From Schizochytrium sp. TIO01 (lineage: Eukaryota > Sar > Bigyra > Thraustochytrida > Thraustochytriidae): DNA of 64,000 nt. Below, in pieces: positions 20,718 to 31,276 of the stretch. Made by a program: the position numbers and the translations under genes. The DNA is taken from positions 3,594,337 to 3,658,336 of the forward strand of contig SMSO01000037.1 in NCBI GenBank assembly GCA_004764695.1, in the 5' to 3' direction. Every line of letters starts with the position of its first letter. The stretch's first letter is position 1. A model generated the notes under the pieces. It saw nothing but the letters and a program-made list of their open reading frames with translations. It had not been told where the DNA came from and searched no databases.

Positions 20718-23700
20718 ATGCTTAAAGATAGTGGTTTTGACAAAAAGTTACAGGATAGGTCCTGGCGAGCTTTAATATGCAACTCAATTTTGCAATTGAA
20801 AGATGACCAAGCAACTGGTAATACTTTGTATATATTAATGTCCATTTTCCGAGGGCTCAATATTTTAAATCTACCCTTGAGCTCTGACTTTGGTGGGGCT
20901 TGGTATTCAGGGCTAAGTACGCTTCGAGCAGGACTACGGCACTTCTCATTCGGATTCTACTCATTTACCGACTCACAGCTCATAATTGCACTTCTTATTA
21001 TAGTCTGTGAAATTTTGCTTGTATGCGCAAGCAGTGCATTACTTGTCTTGCGTCCAGGATATTTTGGAACTAAAAGTAGACGGACACTGGAGGTCATTCT
21101 CAGGCTTAATCAGTTTCCTCTGCAGCAAGGAATTCTTATGATTCTTGCACGATGTGCAGTGGGATCTAGTGAGATAACTGGCTTGGAGGTCTTGACGAAA
21201 ACAGTCGCAAGCGTCGCAATCATTCTACACGTATTCCTTACAAGCAGTGCAGCTTTGTTATTATACCAAAATTTGCCAGCTGCCAGTGAAGCAAGTCCGC
21301 ATGGAATAAGCATGGTTCACGGTCGTGTAGAATGCGTCAGTACTTTAGTCTGTGGTATTTTTGACATTTTCGCAGGTGTAATTTTAGAACGAAGAATACG
21401 ATACACTGACCAATCTACGATTGCTATCACCAGCTTGTTTCGCTCTCTCTGCATTGTTGGTACGGGCTTTGTCGCTGGTTTGTATTTCTTTTTTGCACCG
21501 TTCTATTCTATGCCTCTTAACAGGTTCAATGTAAACCTGTATACATTTTTGTGCTGGGCATCTGTATGCAGTGTCGCAGCTGTAGCAGTGTATGACGCCG
21601 ATGATTTGTCTTCAATGTTTTTGTGGATTCTTACAACTCCTTTCCTTCTAAAATCCGTGCAATTTGCTCAGCAACTTTTTTTTGCAAAACTACTTGCGAT
21701 TACGGGCATAAGTCAGCTGAATAATCCTATGTTTTTAGAACTGAAGCTTCGATTACAATACTTACAAGGAGATCATCGAGAATGGTCATTTTCTGGAGAC
21801 TTAGAAAAGGACTACCGCTTGGCTGTAGCTGAGATGCCAGATTCCGCATTTTTAATATTTCTCACAGCCTTGTTAGCAGCGTCAAAAGGGAATAGTATTG
21901 TGTATTCGTTAAAACTTATTCGGCAAGCAAGGCGTGTGATACGCTACTACGACGAGATCCTTATGCTAGCTTATAACAACAAAATCAACGAGCGACGCCA
22001 AGAAATGCACACAGGAGCTATTACATTTCTGCAGCATGACCAACATCTCACAGCAGCCCAAGCTTCTATTGTTCAAATTACCAAACATATCACACAGTTT
22101 TGGAAAAAAACTTCGCAGGGGCAGTCTTCTATTCAAGAGCTGCTTGCTTTGGCTAATAGGGTTCACGAGGAGGTACAGGATTGCCAATCACATCTTGCGG
22201 AGTTACAGCGACTAGCCCACAATGACGTACAAGGGTTGCGTGTGCAAGCTATGTTCTTGCACTATATTGAGCATGATTCTCAACGAGCCCAAGAGCTCCT
22301 TGCTCGTGCTTCGAGCTTCAACTCTGACAACGGAATGGAAGGGTTTGCAGTGTGTGTACTCAGTGGAGATCTATCATCGATTGGTAAAATTCTTGAGGTT
22401 TCCCATCCACTATGCTCGTTATTTGGGTACTCTAAAGTTGACCTTTTAGGACGTAACATCATCATGATCATTCCTCCTCCGTTTGATCGCATTCACGACC
22501 GCATGCTTCGCAATTTTGTCGCTTCTGACTCAGACTTTAGTACACAAACTCGACGAATCTATGGACTTCATCGCAAAGGATACATTATCCCGGTTGACTT
22601 TGTTTTGACACCTAGCACAAATGCAAACAGTGACCTTGTACTTGTTGCGCGTTTAACTCCCAAGCGCCTAGCCTGCAATGAACATATCTTATTAGTAGAT
22701 CGTGCGAGCGGTACAGTTACGGCCTGTACTGAAGATACTGCCGAGGAATTAGGCATCGACGAACATGACATCTACGCTTTGGCAGTTCCAATTAGCTCCG
22801 TTCTGCCAAATTTTTACAATGATATTGGAGAGCTTACCTATCGGGGAGACGGTGGTTTAGTGGAAATCGCTCAAATGTTATTCCGAGTCAGGGTGCACGA
22901 GCTTGAGTACAAATCACGTATTACGGAGGGGGATGACCGATATGAATGCTCCGTGATTATGGTTAATTTGAAGAGAGATGAAACTGCAGGGTTTGGTATG
23001 CAATATGGCTTCAGTCACTCCCCTTTGAGTCCTGGGATGTCTTCAAAGCGAGGGGAGAGCTCTTCCTCAGGTTTTAACTTTGGACTTGGAGCTGGGGCCA
23101 AATCGAAGCGTATTGGAGGGAGCAGGTTATCAGGTTTAGGTCGTTCCTCCCAGCAGCAGGTTGGATCTAGACAAAGCCTCTCTTCCACTGTTTCTCACTC
23201 CAAGACTTCTCCAAAGTCACCTTCAAAAAGTCCCCGTTCACCAAAATCTCCAGTACCATTCCAAATGCATGGCACTTCTTTTGGTTCACGGTTTAGCAGA
23301 GCATCGAACAGTAAAAGCTTTGCGCACGGATCAGACCATCGCCCCAGTGATACATCAGACCGTGGTAATGGCAATGAAGATGGCGCAGTACCAGACAGCC
23401 AAATGGAGATGATCAAAGGTTTAATTGCGGTTAAATTGTCTCGACGGGATGCGCAGGTTGTGCGATTTAAAAGGTTTGCAGCAGCCTTTGGAATTGCTGC
23501 ATTTCTCGTTATGACCGCGAAAACAGTTTTCTTCTTGCAAAAATATAACATTCAGGTAGACCTGATCAACAATATTCGAACTGCGGCAAGTGTTATGCAT
23601 CTCTGTACTCTTGCAAGTGCTCTTGTTCAGTATGACGCGCAAACCTTTGGTTCAGAGATGCGTACGGAGTTGATTACAACCCTGAGTGAGATCGAAACAA

Positions 23701-25589
23701 ACTATCGTATCCTCATTGATGGTGCAATCGAGGGGTCGCAAGAGTTTGAAACACTCGTATACTCGCCTGATGTGGAAGAATGGCCATATCAGGGTACTGC
23801 TCTTGACGCAGTGTCATTTGATGTAGCAATACACAGTTTCATGAGTCATATGGGCCGAGTTATTGATGCCGGTGTGAACGAAACAGGCTGTGATTCGTCA
23901 TGCCAATATTTAATTAATAATGGGCCATTTTCGATCCTTAAACAAGGGCGCATCATAATCGAAAAACTCCAAACAACGTCCATTGGACACATGTACACGA
24001 TACAATTAATGGAAAATTCTATTGCTATTGCAATTACAGGAGTCCTGCTCATTTCAATCATATCAGGGTATGTTCCTATCCTTACAACTTTCCATGCTCG
24101 CCGCGTAAGTGTAACGTCCGCTTTCAGGGCAATCCCTCCATCACTTCGTTTAAGTTTGCATAAAGAGTCTGATTCAAGATTTCAGACTTTACAGCAACTC
24201 CAGCACCAACATGAGATCTCTGCTCAGTTCAATGGATCGAACGGCCAAAAGTCTGGACTCAGTGATGATGATGATGGTGATGATGATAATGATGGTGGTG
24301 ATAATAAATCATTCGATGGAGGTAAGCGCACGGGTGGTGGACTTGTATTGCAAAACACAAGCCTGATCCGCACTAAAGCCAATGGATCAGGGGCAGGACA
24401 GTCAAACTCATCAGACGATTCAATTGGGGCTTCTATTGACGAATCGATGATAGGTGGTCCCGAAAAAATAAAAAGGCAGCAAAGTACCAAGGTGCATGCA
24501 GCACGCGAGCAGGTTGCTGCAAGTTTTATTGCAAAAGATCAAATGCTTAAAAGGCGAAGGACTTTTCGAGGGTCCTTGCGCCGTATAACGTCATTGCGTC
24601 ATGCGAGATTAGTCTCGGCTCAAGTCAGCACCCTCGCTGCGGACCAAAAGCTCAAGTGGTCTCGTAGTGTAAGTCGTTGGATTCGACGATTGGGAAGTAT
24701 TGTTGGTGCAGTATTTTATGTAGGTATATCAGCATGGGTGACATTAGCATTTATCCTAGCAGAAATTCCAGGGACTCGGAACTTTCGGAGTCAAGTGGGA
24801 AATCTTGGCTCCTCTATTTACGTGGCTGCAACACGCACAATTAACAGAGATGAAGTCAATTTTTTAGGAATGATACCTCTCCCTGGTAGTTCCTCAGTTT
24901 GGCAAGGCGCCGAGACTCGATATGAGGATTCATTTCTACAACTTCAATCAGCAACGATAGGCTTAGCTATGTCATCTCGAGAACTTAAGTATGGAAACTC
25001 TTCCATTATGCTTGAGCCATATACATCAACGAACGGGACTCAGTTTACTCTAAACTTTGAGTCCGCATGTCTTTCCCGCTGTCTTACGGAGAAGGAGGCC
25101 ATTGATTCTGGTCTGAGGCTATCTCCAGAGCCCAAGCTGATGCGCAATTTACGACGAGGGCTTTTGTTTGCGCTGGATCAATACATCCGGGACGGATACC
25201 TCCTGGGACAGATACGTTTGGGACATCACACAAGTAATTTATCAACAAGCGAAACCCTCCAAGAAAGCTTATTCGGTGATTTGCCTGCCAATTTAATGCT
25301 AAGCGAAGCTCTAATTGAATCTACAGATGCATACTACGAGTCTCTCCTCAGTGCTGTTCAAGATCGGCGTTTCACAGAATCCAAGACTTTGATAATTCTA
25401 ATTGCTTTGCTGCTTGTTGGTCACATTATCTGCAGTCGTGCGGTTTATGCATTGGAGCGGGAGCTCAATAAGATATACTATCTGTTATCAATCCTACCAG
25501 AGCAAGTCTATACGCAAGTGCCCCAATTTCTTGCGCTTCTTCGAGATGAACATAATCTTCACGACGCCAGTTTCATTCGCAATCATTGA
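20718..25589 (+). CDS. Tmc-like multi-pass membrane protein with PAS domain
   Basis: A single ORF of 1,623 residues. An N-terminal block with several transmembrane helices (about 65-340) is followed by a helical, repeat-like cytosolic segment (about 345-530) resembling the TPR-like region of TmcB/TmcC proteins of Dictyostelium, oomycetes and ciliates. A PAS domain lies at about 540-655 (with RNIIMIIPPPFDRIHD). A Ser/Lys/Pro-rich linker with repeated SPKSP-type motifs covers about 770-880. The C-terminal half has predicted helices near 918-940, 1098-1125, 1322-1350 and 1555-1578 with large loops between, one of them Asp-rich (about 1180-1200). PAS domains bind small ligands or report redox or light, so a sensory membrane protein is likely, but the signal is unknown. 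The start is the first ATG of the frame. Its stop is 12 bases from the stop of the opposing gene. Confidence 0.82.
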   Translation: MLKDSGFDKKLQDRSWRALICNSILQLKDDQATGNTLYILMSIFRGLNILNLPLSSDFGGAWYSGLSTLRAGLRHFSFGFYSFTDSQLIIALLIIVCEILLVCASSALLVLRPGYFGTKSRRTLEVILRLNQFPLQQGILMILARCAVGSSEITGLEVLTKTVASVAIILHVFLTSSAALLLYQNLPAASEASPHGISMVHGRVECVSTLVCGIFDIFAGVILERRIRYTDQSTIAITSLFRSLCIVGTGFVAGLYFFFAPFYSMPLNRFNVNLYTFLCWASVCSVAAVAVYDADDLSSMFLWILTTPFLLKSVQFAQQLFFAKLLAITGISQLNNPMFLELKLRLQYLQGDHREWSFSGDLEKDYRLAVAEMPDSAFLIFLTALLAASKGNSIVYSLKLIRQARRVIRYYDEILMLAYNNKINERRQEMHTGAITFLQHDQHLTAAQASIVQITKHITQFWKKTSQGQSSIQELLALANRVHEEVQDCQSHLAELQRLAHNDVQGLRVQAMFLHYIEHDSQRAQELLARASSFNSDNGMEGFAVCVLSGDLSSIGKILEVSHPLCSLFGYSKVDLLGRNIIMIIPPPFDRIHDRMLRNFVASDSDFSTQTRRIYGLHRKGYIIPVDFVLTPSTNANSDLVLVARLTPKRLACNEHILLVDRASGTVTACTEDTAEELGIDEHDIYALAVPISSVLPNFYNDIGELTYRGDGGLVEIAQMLFRVRVHELEYKSRITEGDDRYECSVIMVNLKRDETAGFGMQYGFSHSPLSPGMSSKRGESSSSGFNFGLGAGAKSKRIGGSRLSGLGRSSQQQVGSRQSLSSTVSHSKTSPKSPSKSPRSPKSPVPFQMHGTSFGSRFSRASNSKSFAHGSDHRPSDTSDRGNGNEDGAVPDSQMEMIKGLIAVKLSRRDAQVVRFKRFAAAFGIAAFLVMTAKTVFFLQKYNIQVDLINNIRTAASVMHLCTLASALVQYDAQTFGSEMRTELITTLSEIETNYRILIDGAIEGSQEFETLVYSPDVEEWPYQGTALDAVSFDVAIHSFMSHMGRVIDAGVNETGCDSSCQYLINNGPFSILKQGRIIIEKLQTTSIGHMYTIQLMENSIAIAITGVLLISIISGYVPILTTFHARRVSVTSAFRAIPPSLRLSLHKESDSRFQTLQQLQHQHEISAQFNGSNGQKSGLSDDDDGDDDNDGGDNKSFDGGKRTGGGLVLQNTSLIRTKANGSGAGQSNSSDDSIGASIDESMIGGPEKIKRQQSTKVHAAREQVAASFIAKDQMLKRRRTFRGSLRRITSLRHARLVSAQVSTLAADQKLKWSRSVSRWIRRLGSIVGAVFYVGISAWVTLAFILAEIPGTRNFRSQVGNLGSSIYVAATRTINRDEVNFLGMIPLPGSSSVWQGAETRYEDSFLQLQSATIGLAMSSRELKYGNSSIMLEPYTSTNGTQFTLNFESACLSRCLTEKEAIDSGLRLSPEPKLMRNLRRGLLFALDQYIRDGYLLGQIRLGHHTSNLSTSETLQESLFGDLPANLMLSEALIESTDAYYESLLSAVQDRRFTESKTLIILIALLLVGHIICSRAVYALERELNKIYYLLSILPEQVYTQVPQFLALLRDEHNLHDASFIRNH

Positions 25590-25601
25590 TCAGGATAGAA
25601 A

Positions 25602-27926
25602 TTATAATTGAAGCAAATCCTTTGCCTTTGTCCGTACGTTTTTTACAGGGTCGTTCTGCGCTGCAGAGCGAACAAGTTGCTCAAGTGGCGCCGAGGAGCA
25701 CTGCGCTTTCACCAGTTGCTCAACAAGTTCGAGAGCAGTAATCCGTACCTTATAATCCGTTGATGGATCTTGCATAAGAGCTTGTGGGATGCCCGCTAAT
25801 TGGTGAATAACCCAGTCATGGCCATAACGTTCTGCGATAGCATGAATCTGTGAAACTGCCGTGTGTCGGACCTTGCGAACTGAGTTTTTCAAACATTGAA
25901 TAAGGAAATTAACACCATTGGCTTGTTGAGTCCATTCGTCGCTAGTGAGAACTTTGACAACCTCGTGGGTTGCCCCAATGGCAGCGTCTTTAGCTCTCCA
26001 GCTCGAGGCAGCACTGAAGTCTCCAGCATCAATCTCGCTTCCTCCATACTCGCTAGCCCGAGATCGAGCGTAATCCTCATCACACCATGAAACGGCGCCA
26101 TAAATTTGGGGAAGCAGTTCAAGACGCAAAGCAGCTGGCAGAGAATGAAGAATATCACGACAAAAAAACATGCGCACGGCTGCAGTTCTTACGTCGGGAT
26201 CGGGATCCTCAGCAATGAGGTGGTGAAGGACATGCCCGACTTGATCAGGTGCTATTTTGACGAGCTTCGGAAAGGTAGAGAGGACTGCCTTGCGAACAAT
26301 TACGTCTTCATCGTAGATAAGTTTTTCCAGCAAGGGGGAAATAACCGGGTTTGTGAAAAATAAATCAAAGTACTCCGCTGCCGCAGCACGAACTTCTGGT
26401 TCAGGATCCGTGAAGAGCTCCATAACTATATACTGAAGTTCTTCTACTTGGAAGGCTTGCGCTTGTGAGGAGACAGAGGGCATGTCACATGAAGCATCAA
26501 GTTTCTCTCTACCCAAATCAACTTTAGCCACTGCATCTGGGAGGTCCTCCGCATCATCGTCATGATATGTCCATTTATTGTTGACACTATTGTTGTTGCT
26601 GTGGTTGGCACCAGCCGTAGAAATATTAGCAGATGCTGGTAAAGAGTCACTTAATAAGTTGTTATTTGGAGCCCATTTTGAAAGCTCGCACAACAAAAAG
26701 CCAAGCTGCTTTGCCAATGCAAATCGTGTGCGCCACGAGGTCGAATGAACAAAAGATTCGCGGAGCAAGTGGAGAAAGTGAAGTCTGTCTTCTGGAGTAT
26801 TCATTTCCATAATAAACTGTACCAGGCAGTGCTCAATAGCCAATGCTTGCACAAGATCGTCTGGGTCTGCCATTAGGTCACGAACTACTGCCAAAGGAAT
26901 GCGACGGTTTAGCAAGATTTGCGATGCAGATGCGCGCTTGCTAGTATAAACGTTGTTCATAGCATCGGATTCTGACGACTTCCCAGGAATCTTTTGTGAA
27001 CTTTGTGCCTTTTGTTTTTGCAGCGTGCGCTGAGTCAAGCTACCAAGATTTTTAGCCACAGCTGCACGAACCATGGGCACTGGGTCTTTACCAAGCCGGT
27101 TGATCAGGTCAACCTCCTGTTCGCTAGAGAGGCCTGTTTTCACTGGTTCTGCGAGGATTTCACACACAGAAATGCGTTGGAAGAAGCTCTTGAACGACCC
27201 TGATTCACTCAAGTACTGCAAAAGGTGCCTCTCCTGAGGTATGTCGTCTCCATCGCCTTCCATTGCATCTACTACGCTACTGTTAGCGCTGCTGTTTGAC
27301 GATGACGATGAAGACGAAGAGGACGACGACGAAGAGGATGAGGAGTTTGTCTTCATTGGAGATCCACTACTATTGGCATGGTGACCCTTCATATCGGTGC
27401 CTTTATCCTGGTCTAAGCCACCAGAGAGCGTCCCTGCTGGAGGGGTATTATTGCGCGACAAAGAAGCAGCAGATTTGCTAATAGCCTCATTTGGCACTGG
27501 ATCAAAGCGATTAGTGTCAAGGACCCCTGGAAATGCAACAAGGGAGTCACCACGCTGAGCATGTAGGAGTACGCTATGAACGGCTTCACGGCGAATGCGA
27601 GCTTCTGGGTATTCAAGCAGCCAGTGCAGAAGGCACTTAGCCTTTCTTGAAGAAGAAAATTCACGAGACCCCAACGAACGAGCTAGAGCGCGCCATACTT
27701 GGTCAGAGGTTTCTCTGGGAAGCAGGTGCTCTTCCATGACTTCGATCACCCGCTCAGACCCCACCTCGCGGGCGATCAAGTGTCCATGCTCCACTGCATG
27801 GGCTCTGGCTTCATCGTCCAGGAAATTCGATACCTCACTTCTCCAGAATGTAATCATTTGCTCATTGGTTTCTAGCTTGTTCGACATTTTTGATATGGAT
27901 TCTTCAGCAGCACTGGTATTTCCCAT
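25602..27926 (-). CDS. HEAT-repeat phosphatase regulatory subunit (PP2A-A / PP4R1-like)
   Basis: A 774-residue protein made of HEAT repeats, with many DPxxxVRxAxA-type helices (for example PEPEVRAAAAE and PDPDVRTAAVR). The last 100 residues follow the C-terminal repeats of the PP2A scaffold subunit, and the overall length and loops fit PP4R1-type regulators of PP4. It should hold or direct a PP2A/PP4-family catalytic subunit. A poly-Ser tract encoded around 27295-27345, and Asn/Ser-rich inserts, interrupt the solenoid. The N-terminus MGNTSA fits an N-myristoylation site (Gly2, Ala6); an in-frame Met lies 13 residues later, so the start decides whether the protein can be acylated. One exon, convergent with the Tmc-PAS gene. 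The phosphatase partner is inference. Confidence 0.78.
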   Translation of the reverse strand: MGNTSAAEESISKMSNKLETNEQMITFWRSEVSNFLDDEARAHAVEHGHLIAREVGSERVIEVMEEHLLPRETSDQVWRALARSLGSREFSSSRKAKCLLHWLLEYPEARIRREAVHSVLLHAQRGDSLVAFPGVLDTNRFDPVPNEAISKSAASLSRNNTPPAGTLSGGLDQDKGTDMKGHHANSSGSPMKTNSSSSSSSSSSSSSSSSNSSANSSVVDAMEGDGDDIPQERHLLQYLSESGSFKSFFQRISVCEILAEPVKTGLSSEQEVDLINRLGKDPVPMVRAAVAKNLGSLTQRTLQKQKAQSSQKIPGKSSESDAMNNVYTSKRASASQILLNRRIPLAVVRDLMADPDDLVQALAIEHCLVQFIMEMNTPEDRLHFLHLLRESFVHSTSWRTRFALAKQLGFLLCELSKWAPNNNLLSDSLPASANISTAGANHSNNNSVNNKWTYHDDDAEDLPDAVAKVDLGREKLDASCDMPSVSSQAQAFQVEELQYIVMELFTDPEPEVRAAAAEYFDLFFTNPVISPLLEKLIYDEDVIVRKAVLSTFPKLVKIAPDQVGHVLHHLIAEDPDPDVRTAAVRMFFCRDILHSLPAALRLELLPQIYGAVSWCDEDYARSRASEYGGSEIDAGDFSAASSWRAKDAAIGATHEVVKVLTSDEWTQQANGVNFLIQCLKNSVRKVRHTAVSQIHAIAERYGHDWVIHQLAGIPQALMQDPSTDYKVRITALELVEQLVKAQCSSAPLEQLVRSAAQNDPVKNVRTKAKDLLQL
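27293..27346 (-). repeat. Poly-Ser trinucleotide tract
   Basis: A GAC/GAA/GAT-type trinucleotide run (plus strand), read on the minus strand as about 18 Ser codons of mixed type within the HEAT-repeat protein. Mixed codons suggest an older tract than the nearly pure AAC tract of the kinase. Confidence 0.8.
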
Positions 27927-28819
27927 TCAACCCGCAACTCCAGAAAACGGCGTCTCCCCTTACGATAACAATGCAATGACCCTTATCTTCTTTATTGAGA
28001 GGGCTGGCCAATGGCGACTGACTTGACTAGAATATCAAAATCAGGTAGTTTCTTGACGCTCTAATGAATTATTCCCTTCCGTGGAAACCAAGGATTACTA
28101 CTGCTAGTTCTAACAGGAGTTAGATCCACTCAAAGTTTGAGACGTGTTCAAACACTTTGACAGACTCACAGCTGTCTTTCCCTTTCCCAATGACCGTGTA
28201 TGTATGTAAGTCCGTACGCAAAGAAAGTATATTAATGAAAGTAGACTAGTGCTGTGCGGTTTATATCCCAGAAATACGTCTTCGTATGCTATATCCAGCC
28301 CTCCTTATTTTGCGCGTATATCTATCTATATATATGATGAATATTTTAAGAATGCGCTTCGCAGGTCTGTATTATGTATTGAAGACGATGTTTTGATGTC
28401 TTTACGGCTGTATGCCTGTACTCCGTTATTGCCTATTTCCTCGTTAGTTTAATGAACGAACGAACGAACGAACGAACAACAGGAGGATCCGCGTCCGTTC
28501 AAGCAGTCTCAGTCCCGGGTTCAAGGGGTCAATCCGCAGCACGGCTCTGGAACCGACTTGAGCGAAGTCGGGCCACCTCGCGCTACCCACGATCGCCTCC
28601 AGGCAGCGCGCTGGTGGGCGTCTCTGCGCTGCTGTTTTGGCAGTCTGTCTGTCTCTCTGTCTCTCTTCTTTCTCTTTCCTCTCTCCTTCTCCTTTTCTCC
28701 CGTAATACTGCGCTCCTACACCTCTGCTACCAATAACAATACCACTGCTACTATTATTATCATTGCATTACTCATTTAGGCATACCATAGTACATATTTA
28801 TCTATCTATCTATCTATTA

Positions 28820-28851
<32 letters not shown>

Positions 28852-31276
28852 ATATGTTTAGGTAACCTCTACTATCATTTACTGTTGTTCCTTCTAGCAG
28901 GTGCATAATGGTACCTACAGGACTAGTGTCATAGTGTCATTCTTTTCTTTTCTTTTCTTTTCTTCGACTTGTCATGTGATTTATTTTAGTCAAGTCTCTT
29001 TATAACTTCTTGTTTTGATTAAGAAATATTTTATAAATCTATTTTTTCGTATATACTATATATATATATAATCATTTCAAATTTAAAAATAAAAGTTTAA
29101 TCTTAAAAAGAAATAGTTCTCAGCTAATCATCGCAGTAACACTGAAAACCGTCGGCTGGTTGTCTTTTAAAGAGGACTACATATGTACCTATCTAATACC
29201 AGCTTACTTACAGAGCTCCACTCTGATCAAATCGCTCGAGGTCTTGGTGGTGAACATATCGAAGTGTTTCCGGTTAATAAAAGGATTCTTTGGGTGATTC
29301 TCTACCTTTTACGTGCAGTGCAGCGTCTCATTTTCTATGCGATTGGTATTCAATAAAGGCGATTTACTCTCGCCTGTTTTTATAAAAGAGCATACTTTTA
29401 ACTTACTCGGTAGTATTTATCTGCAAATAAGTAGAGGCTGATATGACCTACTAGCTAGCACTACTAGCTGGGGTGCAGGCGGTAGCGTAGTAGCATGATC
29501 CAAGATCTCCTTATCTCAGCGACAGAACTTTGTCATAAGCACAAGCTATTAAGGCATACGCTTAGAATCTGACCAGTGAGGGTACTTCAATTTAGTATAG
29601 TTTCATCCTATAAAGAATGAACAAAGCCAAGCTCTCACAAGGGTTGACTGGACCTTTCACAACCTTTGTAACGCACTTTCTCGCGCTGTAAGGTAATACA
29701 TTCACCATGATGAAAATATTTTCGCTAGTGCTAGGTCCTAGTAGTATTGCAATGGTACAGGCTAGTTTTGGGCATTTTTCACACCTCGGAACAGGTTACC
29801 GTCATGCGAGACAGCAGGAGCCTAGGGGTTAAACGAGAGCTACAGATATAGAGGATAACATGACATAACCGCGTAGAATATAGAAGGTACAGAAGAAAGA
29901 TAATGGGAGTAGTGATCAACAAGCTTTTTGTCTAGCTAGCTAGTGTAATATATGTAAAATACATATAAGGAGTTTGTTATCGTAGCTAGTGTCTACACAA
30001 TTTTTTATTTTTTTTTCGTTGTAGTTGTTACTGCGAAGGTACGACGACTAATTTAGTTTGAAGGAATTAACTCAGCTCGGCATATTTACAATTTTTTAAT
30101 GAAAATGCAGTTGAGAAGTATACTTGAACACCTTATAAATCGTGAATGGAACTTATTTAGAGGCTTGCAGAGTGCGAGCGAAGTGACATATGGTTTTACA
30201 ATAAAGAAATGAAACACGGTGGTCTTGTGTGTTTTCGCATGAGATAACACTCTATCCCAATAATGGAAATGGTGGAGGGGGGAAGAGTTTACAAGGTTCT
30301 TGCATGCACAATCACCAGACTAGCTCTCCAGGTTTCTTCGACATCCAGAATCCAAGTTTATTGTGTAAGCCAAGCCGTGATACTTATGCCACAAACGTTC
30401 ATAGGTTGGTTTCTAATTACATATTCTAAAATGTAGAGTTTTTATCTTCGTATTCAATTAGCCAGGCATAGTAACCTCGAATAAATGCAATATAAATACG
30501 TTCTTTAAAGTGGCTGACCAGGATGTGGCATGAGTCTCATGCTTCTACATGACAACTCTAACCATAAATCAAATACCATTGCGTTGCATTTACTTTGATT
30601 CATGAAACATATGTTGGCCACCAATGAATTCATGCACTCTGAGTACCAGTAGATCGACGAACCAGACTCCTCCCAGGTGACTCGTCGCTGGTGGTGAACC
30701 CTGGAACATTTCACAGAGAATTCGTTGTTAACTCAGTTACAAAAGTTGGAGTGCTCCCAATCTATTGAAAGAGGAATAGCAAAATGATCTTTCAGAGCCT
30801 TGCCATCCGTCGTAGTGAGTGAACGGCAGCGTGTCTCAAGACTCTCTGATTCCCTGGTGCGTACATAGGCTTCAGCTCTTAATGTGATTCATTTAGGGTC
30901 TCTAAAAAAGGCTCACGTATTCCTTAGAAGATATACAGAAGGCACTCTACTGCCAGTGAAAGAGCCTTATATGTTGAACTTTCATGATATAGGATGCTTT
31001 CTTAAAAAAAATAAAAAATAATAGTAATAGAAAGATAAAAACATATATGAGTAGCTTAAGAAAAAGAATTAAACTATGCCTAAACTGAATTAAAATCATG
31101 AATGAAAGTCACAATATTTTTGAACACAACAATTGAGCTCTGCCAGTGAAGGGCATCCAATTGTGTTAGCCGTTCACCTGGGTTGGCAGAGCCTTTTCGA
31201 GGGCGGCGGCGGGTCGCTGCGCTGCCTTATCGGTGCGGCAGACTGGCGGGCGAGCTGCTACACTTGAAGCGTTGGC
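27927..31276. other. 3.3 kb divergent spacer with microsatellites
   Basis: The head-to-head spacer between the HEAT-repeat gene and the USP gene. It holds a cluster of tetranucleotide and pentanucleotide repeats at 28453-28965 and a TA run near 29056-29070. Its middle part (29100-31000) is AT-rich with no ORF longer than 69 codons and no domain. A GC-rich patch at about 31190-31260 immediately upstream of the USP start is a likely promoter or leader. Confidence 0.4.
28453..28965 (+). repeat. Cluster of short tandem repeats
   Basis: Separate runs occur within 510 bases: GAAC/ACGA units at 28453-28477, TATC at about 28798-28817, TTTC at about 28826-28852 and TTTTC at about 28941-28964. Confidence 0.8.
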
